Shown piece by piece: positions 15,026 through 23,613 of a stretch of 64,000 nucleotides of DNA; within the stretch, counting starts at the first letter, position 1; each line of letters begins with the position of its first letter. The stretch is from Prevotellaceae bacterium UBA1746 (GTDB lineage: Bacteria > Bacteroidota > Bacteroidia > Bacteroidales > Bacteroidaceae), in the NCBI GenBank assembly GCA_905369775.1, contig CAJPJR010000005.1, positions 1-64,000 on the forward strand, given 5' to 3'. The notes beneath the pieces were generated by a model. It was given only the letters and a program-made list of their open reading frames with translations, was not told the origin of the DNA and made no database searches. The position numbers and the translations under genes were made by a program.

Positions 15026-17719
15026 ATGAAATTCTATTTACGTTATTGCTGTGCGATGTGCTTCGCACTGATTAGTTTCCTGCTCGCCACTTCGCAGCGT
15101 GCGCAGGCGCAAACCCGCGAGGCCTATGTGAGCCGAAGTGCGAACGGGACGACCCTCACCTTCTACTACGACGACCAACGTGCCACCCGCACCGGCACGA
15201 CATGGGGCATCGAGGAGAAGAAAAAAGAGGGAAACCACACCTACCCTGTATGGGCAGGAACATCTGACGAGCCAGACCGTATTACCACTCGTGTGGTGTT
15301 CGATGCCTCGTTCCGAGACTTCCGTCCCACCACCACTGCCCGGTGGTTCTACAAATATCTTGCGCTCAAGCAGATTGAAGGGTTGGAGTTTCTCAACACT
15401 TCGGAAGTGAAAGACATGACTGCGATGTTCTATCGTTGCTCGGATTTGACTTCTCTGGACGTGTCGCACTTCAACACTCAAAACGTCACCAACATGACTG
15501 CGATGTTCAATAATTGCTCGGATTTGACTTCTCTCGATGTGAAGAACTTCAATACCCAAAACGTCACCGGTATGAGTTGGATGTTCTCCGGTTGCGCCGG
15601 TTTGACTTCTCTCGATGTGAAGAACTTCAATACCCAAAACGTCACCAACTTGAGCGGGATGTTCTCTGGTTGCTCTGGTTTGACTTCTCTTGATGTGAAG
15701 AACTTCAACACTCAAAACGTCACCGACATGTGGGTGATGTTCTCTGATTGCTCTGGTTTGATTTCTCTTGATGTGAAGAACTTCAACACTCAAAACGTCA
15801 CCAACATGGCTGGAATGTTCAATAGTTGCTGGCGTTTGACTTCTCTTGACTTGTCGCACTTCAACACCCAAAACGTCACCAACATGGGTGAGATGTTCCG
15901 AGATTGCTCTGGTTTGACTTCTTTGGACTTGTCGCACTTCAACACCCAAAACGTCACCAACATGGCTGCGATGTTCTATCGTTGTTCTGATTTGACTTCT
16001 CTTGATGTGAAGAACTTCAATACCCAAAACGTCACCGACATGGGTTCGATGTTCTCAGGTTGCTCGGGTTTGACTTCTCTCGATGTGAAGAACTTCAACG
16101 CGCAAAAGGTCACCAAGATGAGTTGGATGTTCAAAGGTTGCTCTGGTTTGACTTCTTTGGACTTGTCGCACTTCAACACGCGAAAAGTCAGCGACATGAG
16201 TGAGATGTTCTCAGGTTGCTCTGGTTTGCCTTCTTTGGACTTGTCGCACTTTAACACCCAAAAGGTCACCGATATGCACTACATGTTCTACCGTTGCTCG
16301 GCGCTGACTACCATCAATAGCAATACGGCTTGGCAATGTCCCCGGTCGGAAGGCATGTTTGCCGGCTGCACGCAGTTGAAGGGCGCAGTGCCCTACAACG
16401 GAAACAAGATAGACGTTAGAATGGCCAATCCGGAAACGGGGTATTTCACTCGCTCAAATGACGGAGGTGTGGAAGCCTATGTGGCGCAAAGCGCGGACAA
16501 AACCACCCTCACCTTCTACTACGATGCACTTCGCTCCACCCGCACCGGCACGACATGGGGCATCGAGGAGACGAAAAAGGAGGGAGATGACACCTTCCCT
16601 GCATGGGCAGGAACACGGGACGTGGGAGACAGTACCACCGCACGTGTGGTATTCGATGCCTCGTTCCGAGACTTCCGTCCCACCACCACCGCCGCGTGGT
16701 TCTGCCATTATCGTGCGCTCAAGCAGATCGAAGGGTTGGAATACCTCAACACTTCAGAAGTGAAAGACATGAGTAGTATGTTCTGGGGGTGCTCGGCGCT
16801 GACTTCGCTCGACCTGAAGAACTTCAACACACAAAATGTCACCGACATGTCTGTGATGTTCAATGGTTGCTCTGGTTTGACTTCTTTGGACTTGTCGCAC
16901 TTCAACACGCAAAACGTCACCGACATGGGTCATATGTTCTCCGATTGCTCTGGTTTGACTTCTCTTGACTTGTCGCACTTCAACACGCAAAACGTCACCG
17001 ACATGGGTGGGATGTTCTCCGGTTGCTCTGGTTTGCCTTCTTTGGACTTGTCGCACTTCAACACGCAAAACGTCACCGACATGTCTGTGATGTTCTCCGG
17101 TTGCTCTGGTTTGACTTCTCTGGATGTGTCGCACTTCAACACGCAAAACGTCACCTCCATGAGACGGATGTTCTCCGATTGCTCCGGTTTGACTTCTTTG
17201 GACGTGTCGCACTTCAACACGCAAAACGTCACCGACATGGGTGGGATGTTCGACTATTGCTCCGGTTTGACTTCTTTGGACTTGTCGCACTTCAACACGC
17301 AAAACGTTACCGACATGGGTGGGATGTTCTCCGGTTGCTCTGGTTTGACTTCTCTTGACTTGTCGCACTTCAACACCCAAAACGTCACTGACATGATTGA
17401 GATGTTCAAAGGGTGCTCGGCGCTGACTACCATCAATAGCAATACGGCTTGGCAATGTCCCGAATCGTACAGCATGTTTGCCGATTGCTGGCAGTTGACG
17501 GGTGCGGTGACCTACGACGAAAATGAGACAGACGTAACAATGGCCAATCCGGAAACGGGCTATTTCACGGCTAAGTCCACCGCAGTAGAAAGTGTGCGCT
17601 TCGGTGCAGACAGTGCGCAGCACATCTATACGCTGCAAGGCAAGCGCGTGCGCGGAGCATGGAAACATTTGCCGGCCGGAGTGTATGTGGTGAACGGAAA
17701 GAAGACGGTCAAACCATGA
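15026..17719 (+). CDS. BspA-like leucine-rich-repeat surface protein
   Basis: The ATG at 15026 begins MKFYLRYCCAMCFALISFLL and a signal peptide ending near AQAQ; an ATG six codons upstream is less likely. The 897-residue protein has two tandem modules. Each begins with a module of about 80-100 residues (TLTFYYDDQRATRTGTTWGI in the first) and continues with 26-residue DUF285/BspA repeats of the type NTQNVTDMGGMFSGCSGLTS LDLSHF: about twelve in the first module and nine in the second. At the DNA level the period is 78 bp and many units are nearly identical. The C-terminus (residues about 855-897, YTLQGKRVRG... GVYVVNGKKTV) resembles the short type IX secretion tail of Prevotella-type proteins. 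Such proteins bind host matrix or other bacteria. Confidence 0.9.
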   Translation: MKFYLRYCCAMCFALISFLLATSQRAQAQTREAYVSRSANGTTLTFYYDDQRATRTGTTWGIEEKKKEGNHTYPVWAGTSDEPDRITTRVVFDASFRDFRPTTTARWFYKYLALKQIEGLEFLNTSEVKDMTAMFYRCSDLTSLDVSHFNTQNVTNMTAMFNNCSDLTSLDVKNFNTQNVTGMSWMFSGCAGLTSLDVKNFNTQNVTNLSGMFSGCSGLTSLDVKNFNTQNVTDMWVMFSDCSGLISLDVKNFNTQNVTNMAGMFNSCWRLTSLDLSHFNTQNVTNMGEMFRDCSGLTSLDLSHFNTQNVTNMAAMFYRCSDLTSLDVKNFNTQNVTDMGSMFSGCSGLTSLDVKNFNAQKVTKMSWMFKGCSGLTSLDLSHFNTRKVSDMSEMFSGCSGLPSLDLSHFNTQKVTDMHYMFYRCSALTTINSNTAWQCPRSEGMFAGCTQLKGAVPYNGNKIDVRMANPETGYFTRSNDGGVEAYVAQSADKTTLTFYYDALRSTRTGTTWGIEETKKEGDDTFPAWAGTRDVGDSTTARVVFDASFRDFRPTTTAAWFCHYRALKQIEGLEYLNTSEVKDMSSMFWGCSALTSLDLKNFNTQNVTDMSVMFNGCSGLTSLDLSHFNTQNVTDMGHMFSDCSGLTSLDLSHFNTQNVTDMGGMFSGCSGLPSLDLSHFNTQNVTDMSVMFSGCSGLTSLDVSHFNTQNVTSMRRMFSDCSGLTSLDVSHFNTQNVTDMGGMFDYCSGLTSLDLSHFNTQNVTDMGGMFSGCSGLTSLDLSHFNTQNVTDMIEMFKGCSALTTINSNTAWQCPESYSMFADCWQLTGAVTYDENETDVTMANPETGYFTAKSTAVESVRFGADSAQHIYTLQGKRVRGAWKHLPAGVYVVNGKKTVKP

Positions 17720-17786
17720 CAGCACTTCAAAGATACCCTCTCTTCTTGCGCTGTTCATCGGTGCGCAGGATAGCCACTTGAACGAA

Positions 17787-17823
17787 AGCGCCACGCTACA
17801 GGTTTGTAGCGTGGCGCTCTTTG
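17787..17823 (+). terminator. Terminator after the BspA-like gene
   Basis: AGCGCCACGCTAC (17787-17799) pairs perfectly with GTAGCGTGGCGCT (17806-17818) around AGGTTT, followed by CTTTG. The interval from here to 18034 holds no recognisable gene. Confidence 0.82.
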
Positions 17824-18034
17824 TTGAGCCGAAGAAGGGACGGGAGATTGGGACGATGCGTTGGTGCGTGCCTTGCACGGCCATCCGTTGGGGGAGCAGA
17901 AATGCGGTCGTCGAAAAAGTTGTGGCGCTCGTTAGGGTAGCGCGTGCGAATGCCGAGGAGCGCGGTGAGCGAGTTGGTGCCCCACGCTGTGGAACCGGGG
18001 CGAAATGGCTCTCGACAAGTGCGACAAGGCGCAA

Positions 18035-18403
18035 TCAGGCCGCGAGGCGATGGCCTAACCAAAGGAGGGCGAAGCCGACGACGAGACTCGAGCAGAGGTA
18101 GGCGACAGCGGTGAGTGTGAGTTGCTGTTGCCATAGGGCGCGGCCGTCGGCCACGAAGGTGGAAAAGGTGGTGAAGCCGCCGCAAAGTCCGACGGTGAGG
18201 AAGAGGCGGAGCGCGTCGGGCGCAGCGATGCGCGAGAGCCAGCCGCTCAGTAGGCCGATGAGCAGACAGCCGAGGGCATTGGCGGCGAAGGTGCTCCACG
18301 GAAAGCGCCCGTCGGCGGCGCCGGGCAGGAGCAACGTGAGGAGATAGCGGAGGATGCCGCCAACGAAACAGCCGCAACCGACGGCAAGGAAGGAACGAAG
18401 CAT
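18035..18403 (-). CDS. crcB: Fluoride exporter CrcB/Fluc
   Basis: The ATG at 18403 gives 122 residues with four hydrophobic segments. Family marks are GGILRYLLT (about 15-23), the polar STFAANALGC stretch near 42-51 with the conserved Asn, and GLCGGFTTFSTF (about 72-83), the phenylalanine-box region. CrcB dimers export fluoride across the inner membrane. A longer frame upstream lacks family character. I found no fluoride-riboswitch-like sequence between 18404 and 18480. It is the last minus-strand gene before the BspA terminator. Confidence 0.9.
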   Translation of the reverse strand: MLRSFLAVGCGCFVGGILRYLLTLLLPGAADGRFPWSTFAANALGCLLIGLLSGWLSRIAAPDALRLFLTVGLCGGFTTFSTFVADGRALWQQQLTLTAVAYLCSSLVVGFALLWLGHRLAA

Positions 18404-18604
18404 ATATAAAAGAGGAGGGAAGGGGCGTGAAAAAGAGCTTGATTTTGATGATCGAAGAACCGCGTGTCGACTTGAGTGGTGAGACTGGTGCGCTCCGACT
18501 GCGAACCGGCCTACTTCGCGGTGAGGGCGCTGCAATCGGTATGGCCGGGGCGACAAAAGAAACGGGCGGAGGCCTTCGTGTGGAGAGGTCTCCGCCTCGT
18601 CGGG

Positions 18605-19309
18605 TCAGGCGTAGATGAGAAAAATGGCGGGAGTCTTACCCAAATCGGGCAATCCCGTTTGTTTCCACGTTTTGACGCTGCGTGTGCAGATCCACTCGCG
18701 GTCGGTGGTGATGCCGGCGGCGACACAGAGTCGCGTTTTGGGCGAACAGGCCGAAAGGATGTCGGCAAAGAGTTTGGCGTTGCGGTAGGGCGTCTCGATG
18801 AAGAGTTGCGTTTGGTGTTCGTCGCGCGAACGGGCTTCCAACTGCTTGAGGCGCTTGGTGCGCGCACTGCTGTCGATGGGAAGATAGCCGTGGAAGGCAA
18901 AGCTCTGGCCGTTGAAGCCCGACGCCATCACGGCGAGGAGAATGCTTGAGGGGCCGACCAGCGGCACGACGCGCAAGCCTTCTTGCTGGGCGATGGCGAC
19001 CAAGTCGGCGCCGGGATCGGCCACGGCGGGGCAGCCGGCCTCACTGATCACGCCCACATCCTGCCCTTCGCGCAGCGGACGGAGAAAAGACGAGAAGCGC
19101 GAGGGATCGGCGTGCTTGCCCATTTCGTAGAAGGTGAGCGCGTCGATGTCGATGTTGCGGTCTACGGCTTTGAGAAAGCGCCGTGCCGTGCGGATTTCTT
19201 CGACGACAAAGTGGCGGATGGAGCGCACGATGTCGGCATTGACGGCGGGGAGCACGCGGTCGTGGGGCGTGTCGCCGAGGGTGACGGGAATGAGGTAGAG
19301 AGCAGCCAT
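18605..19309 (-). CDS. RsmI-like SAM-dependent methyltransferase (tetrapyrrole methylase fold)
   Basis: The product of 234 residues begins LYLIPVTLGD, the N-terminal strand and glycine region of the tetrapyrrole-methylase fold used by RsmI (2'-O-methylation of 16S rRNA C1402). GVISEAGCPAVADPGADLV (about 87-105) and VPLVGPSSILLAVMASGFNG (about 115-134) are the conserved SAM-pocket loops of this family, and IETPYRNAKLF (about 171-181) is also typical. It is shorter than E. coli RsmI and corresponds to the compact Bacteroidetes paralogue, so the exact target is uncertain. It follows the glycosyltransferase gene by nine bases. Confidence 0.82.
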   Translation of the reverse strand: MAALYLIPVTLGDTPHDRVLPAVNADIVRSIRHFVVEEIRTARRFLKAVDRNIDIDALTFYEMGKHADPSRFSSFLRPLREGQDVGVISEAGCPAVADPGADLVAIAQQEGLRVVPLVGPSSILLAVMASGFNGQSFAFHGYLPIDSSARTKRLKQLEARSRDEHQTQLFIETPYRNAKLFADILSACSPKTRLCVAAGITTDREWICTRSVKTWKQTGLPDLGKTPAIFLIYA

Positions 19310-19318
19310 GGGACGGGG

Positions 19319-20350
19319 TTAGGACATGAATTGAGCGAAGGTCTTCTTTCCTTGCACATAGAAGGCGTAGATGAGGCTGCGCTGTATGCGTTCGGGAATG
19401 TCGAAAAGGGTGGTGGCTTCGAGGTTCTTTTTTCGCTCGGGATCAAATTGGTGTTTCCACTTGTGGAAGTCGTTGCGCGCGCGCCGCACCGCTTTGGCAT
19501 TGGCGAAGTCGCCGGAGACGAAAAACTTGAACCAAGCCATGCCGTCTAGCCATTTGCGCACGCAGAGCACGTGTTGCAGTTCGTCGTCGGGCAAGTTCTT
19601 GTAGAGCATGGTGAGGCTGTTGCGGAAGTTGAGATAGGTTTTGCGCGGATTGTCGGCCGGGAGGGTGCCTCCTCCCACGTGGTAGACGACGGAGTCGGTG
19701 ACGCACACGATTTTGCGCGCCCGTGCCCGAAGTCGCCAGCAGAAGTCGATCTCTTCGAAGTGGGCGAAGAAGCGGGCGTCGAACCCGCCTGCCGCGTTCC
19801 AATCGGCGGGGCGCACCATGAGTGCGGCGCCGGTGGCCCAAAAGAGGGAGCGCACGGTGTCATACTGCCCGTGGTCTTTTTCGAGCACATTGAGCAGGCG
19901 ACCGCGACAGAAGGGATAGCCGAAGCGGTCGATGAATCCGCCTGCGGCACCGGCGTGTTCGAAACTGTCGTGCGCCCATTCGGCGTGGATCTTCGGTTGC
20001 GCGGCGGCCGTTTCGGGATGCGCGTCCATGTAGGTGCGCATTGGGGTGAGCCAGCCGGGCGAGGTGCGCACGTCGCTGTTGAGCAGGAGATAATAATCGT
20101 AGCGTCCCGGCGTTTCCTGCTCGATGCGGCGGAAGGCTGCATTGTAGCCTCCGGCAAACCCTAAGTTTTGGTCGAAACAGACGAGACGCACATCGGGATG
20201 CTCGGTGCGTAAGTAGTGGAGGGAGTCGTCGGTCGATCCATTGTCGGCCACAATGACTTCGCCTTCGTCGGCGCAGTCGCTCACGACGCCCGGGAGGTAG
20301 CGGCGGAGCATATCGACACCGTTCCAGTTGAGAATGACAACAGCTATCAT
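19319..20350 (-). CDS. Family 2 glycosyltransferase
   Basis: This 343-residue GT-A enzyme begins IAVVILNWNG (2-11), a classic family 2 start. It has the nucleotide-binding VIVADNGSTDDS (about 33-44), NLGFAGGYNAAF (63-74) and a divalent-metal NSDVRTSPGW (about 92-101), the DxD-like site. FFAHFEEIDFCWRLRARARK (about 193-212) is the acceptor-side EDxD-type motif of rhamnosyltransferase-like members. No membrane segment is evident, so it probably acts at the cytoplasmic face in surface-glycan synthesis. It lies between mtaB (48-base gap) and the RsmI-like gene (nine bases). Sugar and acceptor are unknown. Confidence 0.87.
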   Translation of the reverse strand: MIAVVILNWNGVDMLRRYLPGVVSDCADEGEVIVADNGSTDDSLHYLRTEHPDVRLVCFDQNLGFAGGYNAAFRRIEQETPGRYDYYLLLNSDVRTSPGWLTPMRTYMDAHPETAAAQPKIHAEWAHDSFEHAGAAGGFIDRFGYPFCRGRLLNVLEKDHGQYDTVRSLFWATGAALMVRPADWNAAGGFDARFFAHFEEIDFCWRLRARARKIVCVTDSVVYHVGGGTLPADNPRKTYLNFRNSLTMLYKNLPDDELQHVLCVRKWLDGMAWFKFFVSGDFANAKAVRRARNDFHKWKHQFDPERKKNLEATTLFDIPERIQRSLIYAFYVQGKKTFAQFMS

Positions 20351-20398
20351 GGAGTTAAATTGAAATGAGGTCAGGAGAAAAGGGGCAGGGGTGTGCCA

Positions 20399-21754
20399 TC
20401 ACTCGGCGGGGGTGGCGATGAGGGCGTCTTGTGCCTCGTTGAAGTCACCGAGCAGTGCCATGCCGAGCGAGTCGGCTTCGATGTCGTAGCCCGGTGCCGC
20501 CTCGACACGGATGTAATTGTCGGTCCAGCCCATGAGGGGGCGGCCTTCGCGGTGGTGTTCCCAGAGCACGCTGCGCGTTTGTCCGACGAAGCGGCGATAG
20601 TGGGCCTTGCGCTTCTCCTCCGAGAGGGCGAGAAGGCGGTGGCTGCGCTCGCGCTTGGTGGGTGCGTCGACCACGTGGGGGATTTCGAGGGCGGCAGTGC
20701 CGGGGCGCTCGGAGTAGCTGAAGACGTGCAGTTGGGAGATGGGGAGCGATTCGATGAAGCGGTAGGCTTCTTCGAAACACTCGTCGGTTTCGCCGCGCGT
20801 GCCGACAATGACGTCGACGCCGATGAACGCGTCGGGCATGATGCGGCGGATGAGTTCGACCTTGTGACGGAAAAGGGCGGTGTCGTAGCGCCGTTTCATG
20901 AGGGCGAGCACGGTGTCGCTGCCACTTTGGAGGGGAATGTGGAAGTGGGGCATGAAGGCACGGCTGTGGGCACAGAAGTCCACGATCTCGTCGGTGAGCA
21001 GATTGGGTTCGATGCTCGAGATGCGGTAGCGTTTGATGCCTTCGACGCGATCGAGTGCGCGGACGAGTTGTGCGAAGCTCTCGCCGGTGGTGCGTCCGAA
21101 ATCGCCGATGTTCACGCCGGTGAGCACAATTTCGCGTCCGCCGTCGGCTGCGGCCTGTTCGGCCTGTGCCACGACTTCGGCAATGGTGGCATTGCGCGAG
21201 CGACCGCGGGCAGCAGGGATGGTGCAATAGGTGCAATAGTAGTTGCAGCCGTCTTGCACTTTGAGAAAATAGCGTGTGCGGTCGCCGCGAGAGCAGGAGG
21301 GCACGAACGTCTTGATGTCGCGCAGCGGGGTGGTGTAGCAGATGCCGCCGTGCGACTGGCTGTCGGCACGCACACCGAGTTGTTTGGCTTCGTAGTGCTC
21401 TTCGATGAGTTCGATGAGGCGGCCTTTCTGTTCCTGCCCGACGACGAGGTCTACGCCTTCAATTTGTGCGATGTGCTCGCCGGAGAGTTGTGCGTAGCAA
21501 CCCATGACGGCGATGAAGGCCCCGGGGTGCTCGCGGTGGAGACTGCGGATGGCGTGTCGGCATTTGGCGTCGGCTTCGCCGGTGACGCTACATGTGTTGA
21601 CAATACAAATATCGGCCTTTTCGCCGTCGGAAGGAGTGCAACCTCGTTGGCTGAGACGATCGCGCAAAGTGGAGGTCTCGGCATAGTTGAGTTTGCAGCC
21701 CAAGGTGACGAAGGTGGCTTTCTTATTATATATAGGGGATGAATTCTTGTCCAT
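20399..21754 (-). CDS. mtaB: tRNA t6A37 methylthiotransferase MtaB
   Basis: From the ATG at 21754 this is a 451-residue radical-SAM methylthiotransferase that converts t6A37 to ms2t6A37 in tRNAs reading ANN codons. The N-terminal UPF0004 cysteines are in LGCKLNYAET, VNTCSVTGEA and MGCYAQL. The radical-SAM CxxxCxxC is in GCNYYCTYCTIP. A TRAM-like C-terminal domain follows (RSVLWEHHREGRPLMGWTDN). I chose 21754 rather than the TTG at 21766 because a TATTTTTG -7 box (21771-21764) overlaps the TTG, so transcription begins just before the ATG. It leads an operon with the glycosyltransferase and RsmI-like genes. Confidence 0.92.
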   Translation of the reverse strand: MDKNSSPIYNKKATFVTLGCKLNYAETSTLRDRLSQRGCTPSDGEKADICIVNTCSVTGEADAKCRHAIRSLHREHPGAFIAVMGCYAQLSGEHIAQIEGVDLVVGQEQKGRLIELIEEHYEAKQLGVRADSQSHGGICYTTPLRDIKTFVPSCSRGDRTRYFLKVQDGCNYYCTYCTIPAARGRSRNATIAEVVAQAEQAAADGGREIVLTGVNIGDFGRTTGESFAQLVRALDRVEGIKRYRISSIEPNLLTDEIVDFCAHSRAFMPHFHIPLQSGSDTVLALMKRRYDTALFRHKVELIRRIMPDAFIGVDVIVGTRGETDECFEEAYRFIESLPISQLHVFSYSERPGTAALEIPHVVDAPTKRERSHRLLALSEEKRKAHYRRFVGQTRSVLWEHHREGRPLMGWTDNYIRVEAAPGYDIEADSLGMALLGDFNEAQDALIATPAE

Positions 21755-21763
21755 AAGCGGTTG

Positions 21764-21771
21764 CAAAAATA
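21764..21771 (-). promoter_or_regulatory. -7 box of the mtaB promoter
   Basis: TATTTTTG on the minus strand lies nine bases before the mtaB ATG, predicting an almost leaderless mRNA. No clear -33 element is visible. Confidence 0.4.
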
Positions 21772-21936
21772 CGCGATACGAGGGGAAAGACCAAATTTGT
21801 GCTTGCTTTGCGCGGTGCCGGCGGGGTGTTTTAAAATATGTGGTTGTTTTTGATAGGTTGAGTTTTCAATAATTGGTGTTGTTCCCAGTTTTCTAAGGTT
21901 GAGGTTCAGTTTTCTCGAAAAAAAACGGCGTTTTAC

Positions 21937-21966
21937 TTGCACGTGTTGGAAAAGTCCGTACCTTTG
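21937..21966 (+). promoter_or_regulatory. Promoter of the small lipoprotein gene
   Basis: TTGC (21937-21940), 18 bases, TACCTTTG (21959-21966). This is a strong match, giving a leader of about 45 bases. Confidence 0.62.
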
Positions 21967-22016
21967 CAGCGTTTTAATACAAGCAATTGATTGTTTTACT
22001 CTAAACTCACACAACA

Positions 22017-22229
22017 ATGAAGAAATTGGTTTTCATGTTCGTAGCTCTCGCAGCTATCTCTTTCGCTTCTTGCGGTAACAAGGCTCAGTCTAACACGACT
22101 AACGACAGCGACAGCGTTGTAGCAGGTGACAGCACCAGCCAGGACAGCATGAAGCAAGACAGCACTAAGCAGGACAGCACCAAGACTGCAGCTACTGACA
22201 GCGCCAAGACTGCAACTCCCGCAAAATAA
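22017..22229 (+). CDS. Small Ser/Thr/Asp-rich lipoprotein
   Basis: The product is 70 residues with a clear lipoprotein signal (MKKLVFMFVALAAISFASC, lipid Cys 19). The mature 51 residues are a low-complexity hydrophilic tail of DS/DST/TKQD units (SMKQDSTKQDSTKTAATDSA). No folded domain is visible, so it may be an abundant envelope spacer. Codon use favours frequent codons, and the gene has a strong promoter and its own terminator, which suggests high expression (inference). Similar short repeat-tailed lipoproteins are common hypothetical proteins in Bacteroidales. The function is unknown. Confidence 0.8.
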   Translation: MKKLVFMFVALAAISFASCGNKAQSNTTNDSDSVVAGDSTSQDSMKQDSTKQDSTKTAATDSAKTATPAK

Positions 22230-22298
22230 GTCTTAGCACACAGCTACGTACGTCGCCGACGCACGGCGACAAGCCCAAATTGGGCACTTGAGAGAATT

Positions 22299-22337
22299 GA
22301 AACCGGTAGGAACGTTTGTTCCTCCGGTTTTTTTGTT
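22299..22337 (+). terminator. Terminator after the small lipoprotein gene
   Basis: AAACCGG-T-AGGAA (22300-22312) pairs with TTCCT-CCGGTTT around CGTTTG, followed by a run of T from about 22328. Confidence 0.85.
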
Positions 22338-22544
22338 TTTCCGAATGGCAGCGGAGCTCATGGCGGCGGGGGCGGCTCCCGTTCATCCGCGCGGCCGATT
22401 CACCGCTTCGTTGCTGGAGATACCTTCGGAAAGCCGGACATGGCGAAAACAAACGGCATGCCGCGAGGCAGCATGCACTTTTGCCACACGGCGCGCTCGC
22501 GATTCGACACACATGTCGACGGCGTACGCGGCGAAGCGACGCGC
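22338..22544. other. Empty intergenic stretch
   Basis: Together with the terminator it forms a gap of about 315 bases between converging genes. No gene, repeat or promoter was seen here. Confidence 0.6.
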
Positions 22545-23351
22545 TCAAAAAGACACATAGGGAAGTAGTCTCGTGCAATCGTGCGCTGTGAACAAAGGAC
22601 AGCCGCGCAGGTCGTCCCAACCGCGCAACGGCCCGGTCTTGTTGCGGCGGTTGACGATGAATTTTACTTGCTCGTAGTTGAGGTAGGGATGATGGACGAG
22701 TTGCTTGAAGGTGGCGCGATTGAGGTTGAGGCGTCGGGGGGCGAATTGTGGCGCGACCCGTACCCAGTTGGCCACGTCGTAGGGGAGTCCGTTGATTTCG
22801 CTGAGCTGTTGCGCGTTGACAAAGCCTCCGAGACGTTCTCTATAACCGATGATGGCGCGGGCATACGCTTCGCCTACGCCGGGGATGCGTCGGAAATCGG
22901 CCGTGTCGGCACGATTGGCGTCGAGGTGCACGCCTTGTGTGAGCTTTTGCGGGCGCGAACGGCGTATGCTGTCGTAGCGCGCCTCCCGTTCGGCACGTCG
23001 TGCGGCGCGTTCGGCTTTTTCGGCGTCCCAGCGTGCGCGATTGGCTTGGTATTCCTCTTCGCGGCGTTCGCGTGCCAGTCGGCGTTCCTCCTTCTCGCGT
23101 TGCCATTCGTCCCACTGTGCTTGTCGAGCTTGCACTTTGTGGAGCGAATCGACGCGCCGACGCTGTTCGAAATCGCGCACTTCGCGCAACGATTCCTCTT
23201 CGGCGCGTGCCGTGGCCGAGCGGTCGTGTGGGGGACCGCTCAATAGGGGCAGCAACCCGATTTTGACGACGAGAAATAGTAAGAGTAGGACGAGTAGGAC
23301 GAGCAGTCCGATGCGTGTCTCGCGGGAGAGGGAGGAGAAAGGCGTTTTCAT
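22545..23351 (-). CDS. ComEA-like helix-hairpin-helix membrane protein
   Basis: The ATG at 23351 gives 268 residues. A membrane anchor spans about 11-35 (ETRIGLLVLLVLLLLFLVV). A charged, Arg/Glu-rich segment predicted as a long helix or coiled coil occupies about 50-140 (REVRDFEQRRRVDSLHKVQA, REKEERRLARERREEEYQAN). The C-terminus holds two HhH units: LDANRADTADFRRIPGVGEA YARAIIGYRE and LNLNRATFKQLVHHPYLNYE. Relatives bind DNA at the envelope in uptake systems (ComEA), but the Bacteroidetes version with a coiled-coil stalk has no proven role. An upstream in-frame ATG at 23462 is disfavoured because it hides the anchor. Confidence 0.82.
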   Translation of the reverse strand: MKTPFSSLSRETRIGLLVLLVLLLLFLVVKIGLLPLLSGPPHDRSATARAEEESLREVRDFEQRRRVDSLHKVQARQAQWDEWQREKEERRLARERREEEYQANRARWDAEKAERAARRAEREARYDSIRRSRPQKLTQGVHLDANRADTADFRRIPGVGEAYARAIIGYRERLGGFVNAQQLSEINGLPYDVANWVRVAPQFAPRRLNLNRATFKQLVHHPYLNYEQVKFIVNRRNKTGPLRGWDDLRGCPLFTAHDCTRLLPYVSF

Positions 23352-23524
23352 GGCGAGCGGATGGAAAAGACGGAAATGCCGATCGGAGAATAACCGAGGC
23401 GGAGACAACAAATTTAGGCATTTTGCCCACGTATTGAGGGAATGTAGGGCGTTTTCTTTCATTTCCTCCCTCTTTTCGGTCGAAAACTGCGTAGAATTAC
23501 GCGAAAAAGATTAACTTCGCGTTC

Positions 23525-23602
23525 GATTTAAGGGGGTGCCTTACTCTTAGGCTGAGAACAAACCCCATGAACTGATCCGGGTAATGCCGGCGTAGTTATC
23601 TA
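23525..23602 (+). promoter_or_regulatory. TPP (thiamine pyrophosphate) riboswitch
   Basis: The THI-box core is intact: GGGGGTGCC near 23532-23540, GGCTGAGA (about 23550-23557), ACCCC, then CTGATCCGGGTAATGCCGGC GTAG (about 23572-23595). The aptamer ends only some 20 bases before the ATG of the TonB-dependent receptor, so binding of TPP probably blocks translation initiation. It controls the three-gene thiamine uptake operon. Confidence 0.96.
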
Positions 23603-23613
23603 AATTATTCTAC

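Noticed and set aside
15300..17400. Regularly spaced near-identical repeats resembling a CRISPR-like or satellite array
   Set aside because: The period is 78 bp, a multiple of three, and translates into 26-residue DUF285 repeats of one continuous protein. There are no unique spacers and no cas genes.
17820..18034. Possible gene remnant on the minus strand before crcB
   Set aside because: The reading frames contain only fragments without start context or family similarity. Treated as intergenic.
18404..18604. Possible fluoride riboswitch upstream of crcB
   Set aside because: The expected GGxGATGG pseudoknot core is not seen on the minus strand between crcB and the next gene.
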